64,000 bases of DNA from CALEMW01 sp964343835 (GTDB lineage: Bacteria > Krumholzibacteriota > Krumholzibacteriia > LZORAL124-64-63): the NCBI GenBank assembly GCA_964343835.1, contig CAYFKR010000006.1, positions 1 through 64,000 of the forward strand, given 5' to 3'. The translations under genes were made by a program, and so were the position numbers. The notes under the pieces are model-generated. The model was not told the DNA's origin. It searched no databases and was given only the letters and a program-made list of their open reading frames with translations. Of the stretch, positions 1 through 8,249 are shown piece by piece (the first letter of the stretch is position 1; every line of letters begins with the position of its first letter).

Positions 1-178
1 TTCTTCTTGGCCACCTTCTTCTTGGCGACCTTCTTCTTCGCGACCTTCTTCTTCGGCGCGGCCTTCTTGGTGACCTTCTTCTTCGTCACCTTCTTGGCGA
101 CCTTCTTCTTGGCGACCTTCTTCTTGGCCACCTTCTTCTTGGTCGCCTTCTTCTTGGCGGCCTTCTTCTTCGGGGCCG
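1..178. repeat. Degenerate 12-15 bp tandem repeat coding for KKVAK units
   Basis: The plus strand shows repeated CTTCTTCTTGGCGAC-like units from base 1 to about 178, the complement of codons for AKKKV. It is a coding repeat of the H1-like gene, not a separate element. Units vary mainly at the Ala/Thr/Val codons. Such tracts change length by slippage and are prone to assembly collapse. Confidence 0.75.
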
Positions 179-206
179 CAGCTGCCAGCTTCAGACTCTC
201 CTCCAT
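1..206 (-). CDS. Lys/Ala/Val-rich histone H1-like protein, 3' end cut by window edge
   Basis: Only the first 68 codons are inside the window; the gene runs off the left edge. The start ATG (204-206) is preceded by AGAGAGG six bases upstream. After a short leader (MEESLKLAAAAP) the protein is almost only repeats of the type AKKKV/TKKKV with two AAPKKK breaks. This is typical of bacterial histone H1-like or HU-tail proteins that bind DNA non-specifically and compact the nucleoid. Seen: composition and repeat. Inferred: nucleoid role. It could instead be the N-terminal tail of a larger protein, since the C-terminus is missing. The same kind of Lys tract occurs in IF-2 of this genome (about 61180-61310). 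Confidence 0.7.
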   Translation of the reverse strand, partial: MEESLKLAAAAPKKKAAKKKATKKKVAKKKVAKKKVAKKVTKKKVTKKAAPKKKVAKKKVAKKKVAKK

Positions 207-411
207 CTCGGACCTCTCTTGCTGACTGTCCCTGTTGGCCGGCCGGCTGACCCCGGGTCGACCCGCGAATGATCGGACACTGGTTCGCTCCATCGTCACT
301 CCGTCCGCTCCGCGACCTTCCATGGCCTCTTCGCTTGCCGGTGGCGCATACCCGTGACTCACGGCGTTCCAGACGAGGCGATGTTGCCGTTGCATGAAAA
401 AGGTGTCAACG

Positions 412-442
412 AAAAAAAGACGGGATCGCATGCGATCCCGTC
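412..442 (-). terminator. Rho-independent terminator after tRNA-Leu
   Basis: Bases 419-442 form a perfect 24-base palindrome (12-bp half-sites GACGGGATCGCA / TGCGATCCCGTC). On the minus strand it is followed by seven T (412-418). It lies 11 bases beyond the 3' end of tRNA-Leu and ends the secG-tRNA transcript. Confidence 0.9.
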
Positions 443-452
443 TTCTTCATCA

Positions 453-538
453 TGGTGCTCGGGGCGGGATTTGAACCCGCACGGCTTGTGGCCACTACCC
501 CCTCAAGATAGCGTGTCTACCAATTCCACCACCCGAGC
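453..538 (-). tRNA. leuU: tRNA-Leu (anticodon GAG)
   Basis: The minus strand gives an 86-nt class II tRNA: acceptor GCTCGGG/CCCGAGC, discriminator A and encoded CCA, D arm with GGTAGACAC, and anticodon stem CTATC/GGTAG around the loop TTGAGGG (anticodon GAG). A long variable arm precedes the T arm GCGGGTTCAAATCCCGC. It starts 6 bases after the secG stop codon, so it is probably cotranscribed with secG, as in E. coli secG-leuU. Confidence 0.96.
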
Positions 539-544
539 ACGGAA

Positions 545-940
545 CTAGTGTCCGCCGTCGTCCGCGTTCTGGTCGTCGGCCGCACCGGCGTCGGTGGCCG
601 GAGCGTCACCCGTATCGAGCAGGCCGCCCTCGGTGGGCAGTGCCATGTCGCTCGTCAGCGTCCCCTGGTCCAGGGCGTCGCCGATGACCGAACGGTTGCT
701 CGCACGGTCGCCCGTGAGGATGAACAGGATCGCCGACGTCAGGAAGAACCCGATGGCGAGGTAGACCGTCATCTTGTGCAGCATGGTGTTCATGGCCTTG
801 GAGCCGAACATCTGCTGGGGCAGGCCGCCGCCGCCGCCGAAGGCGCCGGCCAGACCGCCGCCCTTGCTCGACTGCATCAGGACGACGATGCACAGCAGCA
901 GGCTGATGATGACGTGAAGAATCGTAAAGAGGACGTACAT
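545..940 (-). CDS. secG: Protein-export membrane protein SecG
   Basis: 131 aa. SecG is the small third subunit of the SecYEG translocon in the inner membrane. The protein starts MYVLFTILHVIIS with an N-terminal membrane helix. It has the conserved cytosolic loop LMQSSKGGGLAGAFGGG and a second helix around residues 60-80. An acidic, Ala/Asp-rich tail of about 45 residues makes it longer than most SecG. The start at 940 has GGGAG eight bases upstream; an earlier in-frame ATG would add 32 non-SecG residues reaching into the likely promoter. The gene is downstream of pgk and directly upstream of tRNA-Leu. Confidence 0.93.
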   Translation of the reverse strand: MYVLFTILHVIISLLLCIVVLMQSSKGGGLAGAFGGGGGLPQQMFGSKAMNTMLHKMTVYLAIGFFLTSAILFILTGDRASNRSVIGDALDQGTLTSDMALPTEGGLLDTGDAPATDAGAADDQNADDGGH

Positions 941-1026
941 CTCGTTGTCTCCCGCGGAGATCGGTCGCCGGCCCCGCTGGACCGGTCCGCAAACGAAACG
1001 CCACCGGGCTCCGGCGGCGGAGAGGG

Positions 1027-1055
1027 AAGGTAACACCCCGCCCGCCGGTTGTCAA
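1027..1055 (-). promoter_or_regulatory. Possible sigma70 promoter of secG
   Basis: On the minus strand TTGACA (1050-1055) is followed after 17 bases by TACCTT (1027-1032). The -35 is perfect and the -10 weak (3 of 6). It lies between the pgk stop and secG, about 85 bases before the secG ATG. Confidence 0.45.
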
Positions 1056-1069
1056 TGAATGCGAAGCGA

Positions 1070-2266
1070 TTATCGGTCGCTCAGGGCCGCCACGCCGGGG
1101 AGCTCCCGGCCCGCCATGAACTCCAGCGACGCCCCTCCCCCCGTCGAGACGTGGGAGATGCGGTCGGCCAGTCCGGCCTGGTTGATGGCCGCCACCGAGT
1201 CGCCGCCGCCGATGACCGAATGGGCGCCGCCGTCGGTGGCTGCGGCCACGGCCTCGGCCACGGACATGGTGCCGTTGGCGAAGGCCGGCATCTCGAACAC
1301 GCCCAGCGGTCCGTTCCAGAACACGGTCTTCGACGCGGCGATGGCCTCGCGGCATCTCGCGACGCTGCGCGGTCCGATATCGAGTCCCATCCAGCCGTCC
1401 GGGATGTCGGTGACCAGGACCTCGCGCGACGCGGCGTCGGCCCGGAAGTCGTCGGCCACGATCACGTCGGTGGGCAGCACCAGCTCGGCTCGAGCGCTCT
1501 CCGCCCTGGCGAGGATGCGTTCCGCAACCGCCAGGCTCTCCTCGTCCACCAGGCTCTTGCCCACCGACAGGCCGTGCACGCGGAAGAAGGTGAAGATCAT
1601 GCCGCCGCCCAGCAGCAGCGTGTCCACGGAGTCCAGCAGGTTCTCGATGACCTCCACCTTGCCCTGGACCTTGGCACCGCCGAGCACCGCGGTGAAGGGA
1701 CGCGGCGGGTCCTGCATCAGCATGCCGAGGTTGTCGAGCTCCTTCTGCATCAGCAGTCCGGCACAGCGCGCGTCGAAGTGGGCGCCGACACCGACGGTGG
1801 AGGCATGGGCGCGGTGGGCCGTGCCGAAGGCGTCGTTCACGTAACAGGTGCCGAGGCCGGCCAGGGCCGCCGCGAACTCCGGATCGTTGTCCGTCTCGGC
1901 CGCGGCGTAGCGCAGGTTCTCCAGCACCAGCACCTCGCCCGACTTCAGCTCGGCGGCGCGGGCGCGGGCGTCGTCGCCCACGGTATCAGTGGCGAAGTGG
2001 ACCGGCGCGTCGATCAGGCCGGCCAGGCGGTCCGCCGCGGGGCGCAGGGACATCTCCGGCACGACCTTCCCCTTGGGTCGGCCCAGGTGACTCATGAGGA
2101 TCACCGCCGCGCCGCCCTCGAGCAGACGGCCGATGGTGGGCAGGGCCGCCCGGATCCTGGTGTCGTCGGTGATGGCTCCGCTCTTGTCGAGGGGCACGTT
2201 GAAGTCCACGCGCATCAGGACGCGCTGTCCCTGGAGAGCGAGCTGTTCGATTCCCATCTTCCTCAT
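1070..2266 (-). CDS. pgk: Phosphoglycerate kinase
   Basis: 398 aa, normal length for the family. It transfers phosphate between 1,3-bisphosphoglycerate and ADP in glycolysis/gluconeogenesis in the cytosol. Family motifs: MRVDFNVPLDKSG near the N-terminus (substrate site), SHLGRPKG, LENLRYA, VNDAFGTAHRAHAS, LGGAKVQGK, and the C-terminal GGGDSVAAINQAG/STGGGASLEFMAG nucleotide and hinge motifs. The start MRKMGIEQL (2266) was chosen because the longer in-frame start at 2338 lies on the -35 box of a good promoter. Transcription continues towards secG. Confidence 0.96.
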   Translation of the reverse strand: MRKMGIEQLALQGQRVLMRVDFNVPLDKSGAITDDTRIRAALPTIGRLLEGGAAVILMSHLGRPKGKVVPEMSLRPAADRLAGLIDAPVHFATDTVGDDARARAAELKSGEVLVLENLRYAAAETDNDPEFAAALAGLGTCYVNDAFGTAHRAHASTVGVGAHFDARCAGLLMQKELDNLGMLMQDPPRPFTAVLGGAKVQGKVEVIENLLDSVDTLLLGGGMIFTFFRVHGLSVGKSLVDEESLAVAERILARAESARAELVLPTDVIVADDFRADAASREVLVTDIPDGWMGLDIGPRSVARCREAIAASKTVFWNGPLGVFEMPAFANGTMSVAEAVAAATDGGAHSVIGGGDSVAAINQAGLADRISHVSTGGGASLEFMAGRELPGVAALSDR

Positions 2267-2309
2267 GACGACCGCCTGGTTCGGGGCTCCGTTCACTGGT
2301 TCGGTCGGC

Positions 2310-2338
2310 ATGGTAGGGAGCGCCTCCGCCGGTGTCAA
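2310..2338 (-). promoter_or_regulatory. Sigma70-type promoter of pgk
   Basis: Minus strand: TTGACA (2333-2338), 17-bp spacer, TACCAT (2310-2315). The -35 box overlaps the comF stop codon. The predicted start near 2303 gives a leader of about 37 bases to the pgk ATG at 2266, so pgk can be expressed independently of the genes upstream. Confidence 0.65.
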
Positions 2339-3048
2339 GACGACGCGGCCGCCGCCCCGACCACCGCCGCGGCGACCACCGTCCAGCCGGCCTCGCCGAG
2401 GGCCCGGACCGCATCGTCAACCGTGGCGCCGGACGTGAGGATGTCGTCCACGATCACGACGCGGCGCCCCCGTCCCTCCTCGCGGCAACGGAAGGCGCCC
2501 GCCACGTTCCGCCCCCGTTCATCCCCGCCGCCGGATAGCTTGGCCTGCTGGGCCGTTCCCCGGCGCCGGTCGAGGTCGGCGGAGACGACCGGCACGCCGC
2601 ACCCCGCCGCCAGCAGCCGCGCCAGGACGTCCGCCTGGTTGAACCCGCGCTCCGAGCGGCGACCGCGGTGCAGCGGCACCGGCACCAGCGCATCCACTCC
2701 CCCGGCCCGGACCTCCCCGCCGACCCGCTGGACGAGGAGACGCCCCAGGGGCCAGGCCGCACCGCGGATCCCGTCGTACTTCATGGCGCCGACGACCTGC
2801 GCCAGCTCGTCGCCCGTTCCGACGGCAGCCAGGACGGGACTGCCGCAGGTCAGACGCCGGACAGGAGCCGGCCTCTCCACGATGCGCTCCAGACAGCACG
2901 AACAGAGATGGGGATGATCCCACGGGCGCAGTCCCGCCACCGGTGTTCCCGGTCGGCAGAGTTCGTCGCAGGCACCGCAGACCACGCAACGCTCGGGCCA
3001 CACCACGTCGAGCAGGCAACGGACGAGCTCCCGGAAAGGGAAGGCCAT
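2335..3048 (-). CDS. comF: ComF family phosphoribosyltransferase-like protein
   Basis: 237 aa. ComF-type proteins act in the cytosol in DNA uptake/recombination in competent bacteria; the exact reaction is unknown. The N-terminal part has the double zinc ribbon (CVVCGACDELC and CSCCLERI, with CGSP after it). The C-terminal part has the phosphoribosyltransferase site VVIVDDILTSGATVDDAVRAL. ERGFNQADVLA is also typical. The start at 3048 (MAFPFRELV) follows the aroE stop by 40 bases. It is the last gene of the mre-rodA-lgt-aroE run before the pgk promoter. Confidence 0.88.
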   Translation of the reverse strand: MAFPFRELVRCLLDVVWPERCVVCGACDELCRPGTPVAGLRPWDHPHLCSCCLERIVERPAPVRRLTCGSPVLAAVGTGDELAQVVGAMKYDGIRGAAWPLGRLLVQRVGGEVRAGGVDALVPVPLHRGRRSERGFNQADVLARLLAAGCGVPVVSADLDRRRGTAQQAKLSGGGDERGRNVAGAFRCREEGRGRRVVIVDDILTSGATVDDAVRALGEAGWTVVAAAVVGAAAASS

Positions 3049-3088
3049 GTCTCGCTCGGATCCGGGAGGAGGATGAAGACGGGAGGGG

Positions 3089-3961
3089 TCAGCCGCCGAG
3101 GGCCGCACGCATCACTGCACGGTCCGGCTCGATGCCGAACCACCATGAGAACGCCAGCGCGCCCTGGGCGATGAGCAAGCCCTCGCCGTCCTGGAAACGC
3201 CAGGGCTCCGGGGGCCGATCGAGTTCCTGCACGCCGTAGCGCAGGTCCACCAGGAGATCGCCGCCGACGGTCGAGACGGGCGGCAGGACGGAACGCACCG
3301 GCACGCCGGCCGGCACGGTGGAGATCACGGCCGCGGGGCGTTCGTCGGCGACCAACGGCTCCCACGGGGCCAGCTCGAACACGGGAGCGCCCCCTCCGGC
3401 ACGCCACGCCGCGGTTCGTTCCCGACCCGGTCCGGAGCGTGCAGCCACGGTCAATTCTTCGGCCCCGACTCTCTCCAGAGCCGCCACGGCGGCGCGCGCG
3501 GCTCCCCCCGCCCCGAGCACCACGCCGCGCCAGCCCCGCCCGACGCCGGCCGACGTCAGGACCTCCACGAGGCCGCCGAAGTCGGTGTTGTGGCCACGCC
3601 AGCCGTCGGGACCCGCGGCGAAAGCATTGACGGCCCCGAGCGTCCGCGCCTCGTCGGTGAGCTCGCCGCAGAGGGTCGCGGCGATCTCCTTCAGCGGAAT
3701 GGTGATGCTGCCGCCCCGGATGCCCAGGCCATGGGCGGCCTCAAGCAGGGCCGGCATGGCGTCGGGTGCCGCGTCCAGACGAGTGTAATCGGCATCGATG
3801 CCGACTGCCGCCATGGCCGCATTGTGGAATTCCGGCGAGCGCGAATGGGCCACCGGATGCCCGAGCACGACCCACAGGTCACGACGCGGCGACCACGGCC
3901 GCCCATCGGCCAGCAGGGCCGTGCCGTCGAAGGTGAGCAGTCCCGGCACCTCAGAGGTCAC
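3089..3961 (-). CDS. aroE: Shikimate dehydrogenase (NADP+)
   Basis: 290 aa. It reduces 3-dehydroshikimate to shikimate in aromatic amino-acid synthesis. Substrate site: GHPVAHSRSPEFHNAA at residues 34-49, ITIPLKE with the catalytic Lys, GAVNAF and GHNTDFGGL with the catalytic Asp. The Rossmann motif GAGGAARAAVAAL follows. The GTG start overlaps the end of lgt by 11 bases, so the two are likely coupled. The C-terminus LLIAQGALAFSWWFG resembles the usual QGxxxFxxWTG motif. Confidence 0.93.
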   Translation of the reverse strand: MTSEVPGLLTFDGTALLADGRPWSPRRDLWVVLGHPVAHSRSPEFHNAAMAAVGIDADYTRLDAAPDAMPALLEAAHGLGIRGGSITIPLKEIAATLCGELTDEARTLGAVNAFAAGPDGWRGHNTDFGGLVEVLTSAGVGRGWRGVVLGAGGAARAAVAALERVGAEELTVAARSGPGRERTAAWRAGGGAPVFELAPWEPLVADERPAAVISTVPAGVPVRSVLPPVSTVGGDLLVDLRYGVQELDRPPEPWRFQDGEGLLIAQGALAFSWWFGIEPDRAVMRAALGG

Positions 3962-4709
3962 GGACCGCTCCCCTCGCCCGCACCAGGATCCACGAGCCCA
4001 CGACCATGAGCCCGATGCTGATGACCTGGCTGGTGGTCAGGCCGAACCCGTGGACGGCGCCGGGCTCGTAGTCGCGCACCAGATCCACCAGGTAGCGCAT
4101 CACGCCGTAGAGCAGCAGGAACCGTCCGAAGGTCCCGCCGCGCCGGCCGTCGAACCGCTCCCAGAGCAGCAGCAGGCCCCAGATCAGGAAACCGCCCCCC
4201 GAGGCCAGCAGCTGGGACGGCACCAGGGCCTCGCCCGGATGGGCGGCCCCCGCGGCGCAGGTGGACGGGAAGACGATGCCCCAGGCGCCGTCGGTGGGCC
4301 GGCCGTAGCAGCAACCGTTCAGGAAACAGCCGAGGCGGGTCAGGCCGATGCCCAGTACCACCTGGGGCGCCATCACGTCGGCCATCTTCAGGAAGGGCAC
4401 GCCGTGGCGTCGGCAGAACCACACCACCGCGGCGATGGCGCCCAGGATGCCGCCGTACAGCGTCAGCCCGCCCTTCCACAGCATGAAGACCTCGTACCAC
4501 GGCTCGAACGAGTCGAGGTGGGTCAGCACGAAGAACAGACGCACGCCGATGAGCGACGCCACCAGCACGGTGAACGACGCGTCGGCCACCGTCTCGTCGG
4601 GCAGCCCGCGGCCGCGTCCCCGACGCACGCTCAGCAGGATGCCCGCCACGAAGCTCACCGCCAGCAGCAGTCCGAAGCTCTTGACCGGTCCGATCAGGTG
4701 CGGATGCAC
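3951..4709 (-). CDS. lgt: Prolipoprotein diacylglyceryl transferase
   Basis: 252 aa integral inner-membrane protein with about seven hydrophobic segments. It transfers diacylglycerol from phosphatidylglycerol to the lipobox Cys of prolipoproteins, the first step of lipoprotein maturation. Family motifs: GGLTLYGGILGA and the signature LTRLGCFLNGCCYGRPTD with the essential Arg/Asn, plus YGVMRYLVDLVRDYEP near the C-terminus. The start is GTG at 4709, eight bases after GGGAGG. It serves the several lipoproteins seen in this window. Confidence 0.95.
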   Translation of the reverse strand: MHPHLIGPVKSFGLLLAVSFVAGILLSVRRGRGRGLPDETVADASFTVLVASLIGVRLFFVLTHLDSFEPWYEVFMLWKGGLTLYGGILGAIAAVVWFCRRHGVPFLKMADVMAPQVVLGIGLTRLGCFLNGCCYGRPTDGAWGIVFPSTCAAGAAHPGEALVPSQLLASGGGFLIWGLLLLWERFDGRRGGTFGRFLLLYGVMRYLVDLVRDYEPGAVHGFGLTTSQVISIGLMVVGSWILVRARGAVRDL

Positions 4710-4725
4710 GAGGGTCCCTCCCCGT

Positions 4726-5997
4726 TCAGGATTCGAAGGTGCGCGAACCGACGTTCACGAGCAGCCCCAGCAGGATCGACGATACCAGGAAATTGGATCC
4801 GCCGTAGCTCATGAACGGCAGGGGCAGGCCGGTGACCGGCAGCAGCCCCGTGGTGATGGAGATGTTCACCAGCACGTGGAACGAGAAGTACGTCACCACG
4901 CCGATGGCCAGCAGGGAATTGAAGGGTTTGCGCGCCGCCGCCGCAACGGATACGCCCCTCAGGATGATCCCCGCGAACAGCACGAGCAGCAGCATGGCCC
5001 CCGCGAAGCCCAGTTCCTCGCCCACCACCGAGAAGATGAAGTCCGTGTGCCGCTCCGGCAGGAAGGCCAGTCCCTTCTGGGTGCCCTGGAGGTACTGGGT
5101 GCCGAAGAGCCCCCCGCTGCCGATGGCGATCTTGGACTGGATGGCCTGGTACCCCGTCTCGTACCGGAAGAGCTCCGGCTGGAAGAAGCTCATGATCCTG
5201 GCCTGCTGATAGGGTTTGAGCCCCTCCCAGAGCACCGAGGCGCCGATGCCGCTGCCGATGTTGGCGAGCACCAGCATGAAACTCTCCAGCAACCGGAAGC
5301 GCCCGATGTACAGGGCCGCCAACAGCACCAGCAGGTATCCGCCCCAGGGCCACGGCGTGCCGGCGATGTGTTCGGAATAGAAGCTCAGCACGGCACTGAC
5401 CAGGGGCGAACCCACGCTCAGCAGCACCACCGGCGACAGGCCGAACCAGAACACGATGCCCAGCCAGATGGCCACGTAGACCAGGCTCGTCCCGAGGTCC
5501 GGCTCGCGGAGCACGAGCACCATGGGCAGCATGGCCAGCACCAGGGATCCGGCCACCGGCAGGAGCTGGCGTCCCGACGGGTCGCTCCGCCCCAGCATCC
5601 GGGCCAGCATGAGCAGCAGCGCTACCTTCCCCAGCTCCGACGGCTGGATCCTCACCGGCCCCAGCGCGAACCAGCGCCTCGCCCCCGCCACCTCCGGGGC
5701 CAACACGAGCACGAGCAGCAGGGCCGCCACGGCCGCCATGTAGATGAACGGCGCCCCCTCCTCCAGCAGGTTCAGCGGCAGGCGCGACGCGACCAGCAGC
5801 GCCGTCCAGCCCATGAGAATCCACACCACCTGGCGCCAGAACACGGACTTGGCCACTCCCGGGTCGGTGGCCTCGTAGGGACCGCGGATTCCCTCGGTCA
5901 CGCTCCACAGCACCGCCAGGCTGGCCAGGCAGAGCAGGGCGTAGAGGCCGATGAGCAGGGCGCCGGTCATCGTGGAGCGTCCCTGGAAGATCGTCAT
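4726..5997 (-). CDS. rodA: Rod-shape determining peptidoglycan polymerase RodA (SEDS family)
   Basis: 423 aa polytopic membrane protein. RodA polymerises lipid II glycan strands in the elongasome together with PBP2. Recognisable SEDS features are WILMGWTALLVASRLP, ARRWFALGPVRIQPSELGK, VLREPDLGTSLVY, the loop QSKIAIGSGGLFG with GTQKGLAFLPERHTDFIF, and the last helices LPLPFMSYGGSNF. The start overlaps the stop of mrdA (ATGA). An alternative start is the Met at 5970. Confidence 0.95.
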   Translation of the reverse strand: MTIFQGRSTMTGALLIGLYALLCLASLAVLWSVTEGIRGPYEATDPGVAKSVFWRQVVWILMGWTALLVASRLPLNLLEEGAPFIYMAAVAALLLVLVLAPEVAGARRWFALGPVRIQPSELGKVALLLMLARMLGRSDPSGRQLLPVAGSLVLAMLPMVLVLREPDLGTSLVYVAIWLGIVFWFGLSPVVLLSVGSPLVSAVLSFYSEHIAGTPWPWGGYLLVLLAALYIGRFRLLESFMLVLANIGSGIGASVLWEGLKPYQQARIMSFFQPELFRYETGYQAIQSKIAIGSGGLFGTQYLQGTQKGLAFLPERHTDFIFSVVGEELGFAGAMLLLVLFAGIILRGVSVAAAARKPFNSLLAIGVVTYFSFHVLVNISITTGLLPVTGLPLPFMSYGGSNFLVSSILLGLLVNVGSRTFES

Positions 5998-7745
5998 CGC
6001 CGGTCACCTCCTCCGTCGCGCCAGGCCACGTAGGCGTCGAGCCAGCGGGCCGCCACGGGTGCGGCCACCGCGCCGCCGTGGCCCGCATGTTCCAGGATCA
6101 CGGCCACGGCCACCTCGGGATGGGACTTCGGCGCGAAGCACACGAACCAGGCGTGGTCTTCGCCGTGGGGATTCTCGGCGGTGCCGGTCTTGCCGGCCAC
6201 TTCCACCGCCTCCAGTCGGGCGCGGGTGCCGGTCCCCATGTCCACCACCTGTCCCATGGTGTCGCGGACCCAGCGCATGTGGTTCTCTCGGAAGGGCAGG
6301 GGCGCCGACGGCTGCGGGTCGGTATCCAGGGTGAACCGGGGCGCCAGGTTGGCGTCGCCGATGGCCACCCGTCCCGTCAGCACCGCCATCTGCAGGGGCG
6401 TGACCAGCACCTCGCCCTGGCCGATGGAGTTGTTCAGGAGCACGCCGCGGGTCCAGCGCCGCTCGCCGTAGCGACGGTCGTACCAGTCGGCGTCGGGGAT
6501 GTTCCCGGCGGCCTCGCCCGGGAACGGGCTGCCGGTGGTGGAGCCGAGTCCGAGGACCAGGGCCACGTCGCGGAGCTGCTCCAGGTCCATGCGCTGGATC
6601 ACCTGGTAGTAGAACACGTCGCAGGAGTGGACCAGGGAACCGGCGTGGTCCAGGGGGCCGTGGCCCGTCCGGTTCCAGCAGCGGAAATCGCGGTTGCCGA
6701 AGCGGTAGCTGCCGAAGCAGGGTTCGAAGCTGGTCCCCGCCCTGGCGACCCCATTCTCCAGGGCCGCCAGCGAGGTCACGATCTTGTAGGGAGACGCCGG
6801 CGGGTAGGTGGCCTGGACCAGCCGGTTGAGGAACGGGTGGCGCGGGTCGGCCAGCAGGGCGTTCCATTCCTCGCTGGTGATGCCCCGTCCGAAGATGTTG
6901 CTGTCGTAGGTGGGCAGGCTCACCGCCGCCAGCACGTCGCCGTCGGGCAACGAGAGCGCCACCGCGCATCCGGGACGGCCGTCCATGGCGGCCATCATGC
7001 TGTCCTGGAGCGTGGCCGAGAGGGTCAGGGTCACGTCGCGACCGGGACGCACCTCCAGCAGGGGAATCTCGCGGGTGCCGACCACGCGCCGCCGCGCGTT
7101 GACCTCGCGCAGGTACCACCCCGACTGGCCGCGCAGGTCCTCCTCCCGGGCGGCCTCGATGCCCTCGCGGCCGATGGTGTCGCCGGGACGGTACAGGGGG
7201 AAGTCCCCGGCCGTGTCCACCTCCGCCGACGAGACCTCGCCGGTGTGGCCGATCAGGTGCGCGAAGAGCGGTCCGTACGGATAGCGTCGTCTGGCCTGGG
7301 CGTCGACGCGGGCGCCCGGCAGTTCCCGGGCCCGTTCCTCCACCGCGGCGATCCGAGCCATGTCCGCGTCCTGCACCAGCGTCAGCCGGGGACGGCCGGC
7401 GTCGAGCTGGCGGCGCAGGCGCGCCTCGGTGGCCTCGGGATCCAGGTCGAACCAGGCCATGAGGGTGGCCAGGGTGCTGTCGGGACCGGCGTCGGCCAGG
7501 GACGAGCGCGGCAGGGTGATGTCGGCCTTGAACACGTTGTCCGCGAGCACCTGCCCCTCGCGGTCCAGGATCCGGCCTCGCGGTGCCCGCACGCGCACCC
7601 GTTCCTGGCGGTTGCGCACCGCCTGGTCGCGGTAGTCCTGGTGGTCGAGGATCTGCATCCGGAACAGGTTGACCGCCACGATCCCGAACAGCAGCACCAC
7701 GAGGCCGCGATAGATGCGGGTCTGCAGCGCTCGGGTCTGGGCCAT
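5994..7745 (-). CDS. mrdA: Penicillin-binding protein 2 (elongasome transpeptidase)
   Basis: 583 aa. One N-terminal membrane anchor (residues 14-30) is followed by a PBP dimerisation domain (RVRAPRGRILDREGQVLADN) and a transpeptidase domain. Active-site motifs: SPYK at 318-321 (in place of the more usual STFK), SCD at 374-376 (HSCDVFYYQ) and AGKTGTAEN near 525. It crosslinks lateral-wall peptidoglycan in the periplasm together with RodA. The gene has a GAGGA ribosome site and stands between mreD and rodA, the standard order. Confidence 0.95.
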   Translation of the reverse strand: MAQTRALQTRIYRGLVVLLFGIVAVNLFRMQILDHQDYRDQAVRNRQERVRVRAPRGRILDREGQVLADNVFKADITLPRSSLADAGPDSTLATLMAWFDLDPEATEARLRRQLDAGRPRLTLVQDADMARIAAVEERARELPGARVDAQARRRYPYGPLFAHLIGHTGEVSSAEVDTAGDFPLYRPGDTIGREGIEAAREEDLRGQSGWYLREVNARRRVVGTREIPLLEVRPGRDVTLTLSATLQDSMMAAMDGRPGCAVALSLPDGDVLAAVSLPTYDSNIFGRGITSEEWNALLADPRHPFLNRLVQATYPPASPYKIVTSLAALENGVARAGTSFEPCFGSYRFGNRDFRCWNRTGHGPLDHAGSLVHSCDVFYYQVIQRMDLEQLRDVALVLGLGSTTGSPFPGEAAGNIPDADWYDRRYGERRWTRGVLLNNSIGQGEVLVTPLQMAVLTGRVAIGDANLAPRFTLDTDPQPSAPLPFRENHMRWVRDTMGQVVDMGTGTRARLEAVEVAGKTGTAENPHGEDHAWFVCFAPKSHPEVAVAVILEHAGHGGAVAAPVAARWLDAYVAWRDGGGDRR

Positions 7746-7757
7746 GGCGTCCTCCGG

Positions 7758-8249
7758 TCAGTCGTCGCGGCGCATCATGCCGAGCAGGTCGGCGATCCGG
7801 AGCAGCGGCACGGCCACGAGTCCGGTGTAGAGGGCCGAGGGCAGGATCTCCAGGAACAGGGGGCGGAAGAAGGCCGTGCGCAGGCTCCAGCTCTCCACCG
7901 CCAGGTAGACGCCGTCGTGGAGCAGGGCGGCGACGGCCACCGTCACGCCCTCCACCAGCCACAGGCCCGGTACCAGCCGGTCCCGGAAGCGTCCGATGCC
8001 GAACCCGGCGAGGGACTTGGTCAGGGCGTGCAGGCCCAGCAGATTGGGCACGGAGCTGTCCATGATCAGCCCCAGCACGAACCCGCCCAGGGTACCCGCG
8101 AAGGGCCCCTCGGCCATGGCCAGGATGGCCAGGCTGATCAGGGCGAAGTCGGGGCGCACGTCGCCCATGGCCAGCAGCGGCGCGATGAACGTCTCGCCCA
8201 GCAGGGCGAGCAGGGCCAGGCGGAACGTCGTGATCACGAACCGACTCAC
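7758..8249 (-). CDS. mreD: Rod shape-determining protein MreD
   Basis: 163 aa, hydrophobic, with five to six predicted membrane segments. MreD is the poorly conserved membrane partner of MreC in the elongasome. Identification rests on size, the RPDFALISLAILAM segment and position between mreC and mrdA. The start is GTG at 8249, overlapping the mreC stop (GTGA), so translation is coupled. Confidence 0.88.
   Translation of the reverse strand: MSRFVITTFRLALLALLGETFIAPLLAMGDVRPDFALISLAILAMAEGPFAGTLGGFVLGLIMDSSVPNLLGLHALTKSLAGFGIGRFRDRLVPGLWLVEGVTVAVAALLHDGVYLAVESWSLRTAFFRPLFLEILPSALYTGLVAVPLLRIADLLGMMRRDD

Noticed and set aside
7..225. Plus-strand frame coding a Phe/Ala/Thr-rich hydrophobic peptide
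   Set aside because: It is the antisense of the Lys-rich gene, which has a proper start and ribosome site.
381..409. Promoter for the H1-like gene (TTGACA at 404-409, CAACAT 17 bases on)
   Set aside because: The -10 box matches only 3 of 6 and the -35 lies directly beyond the T-run of the terminator; not convincing.
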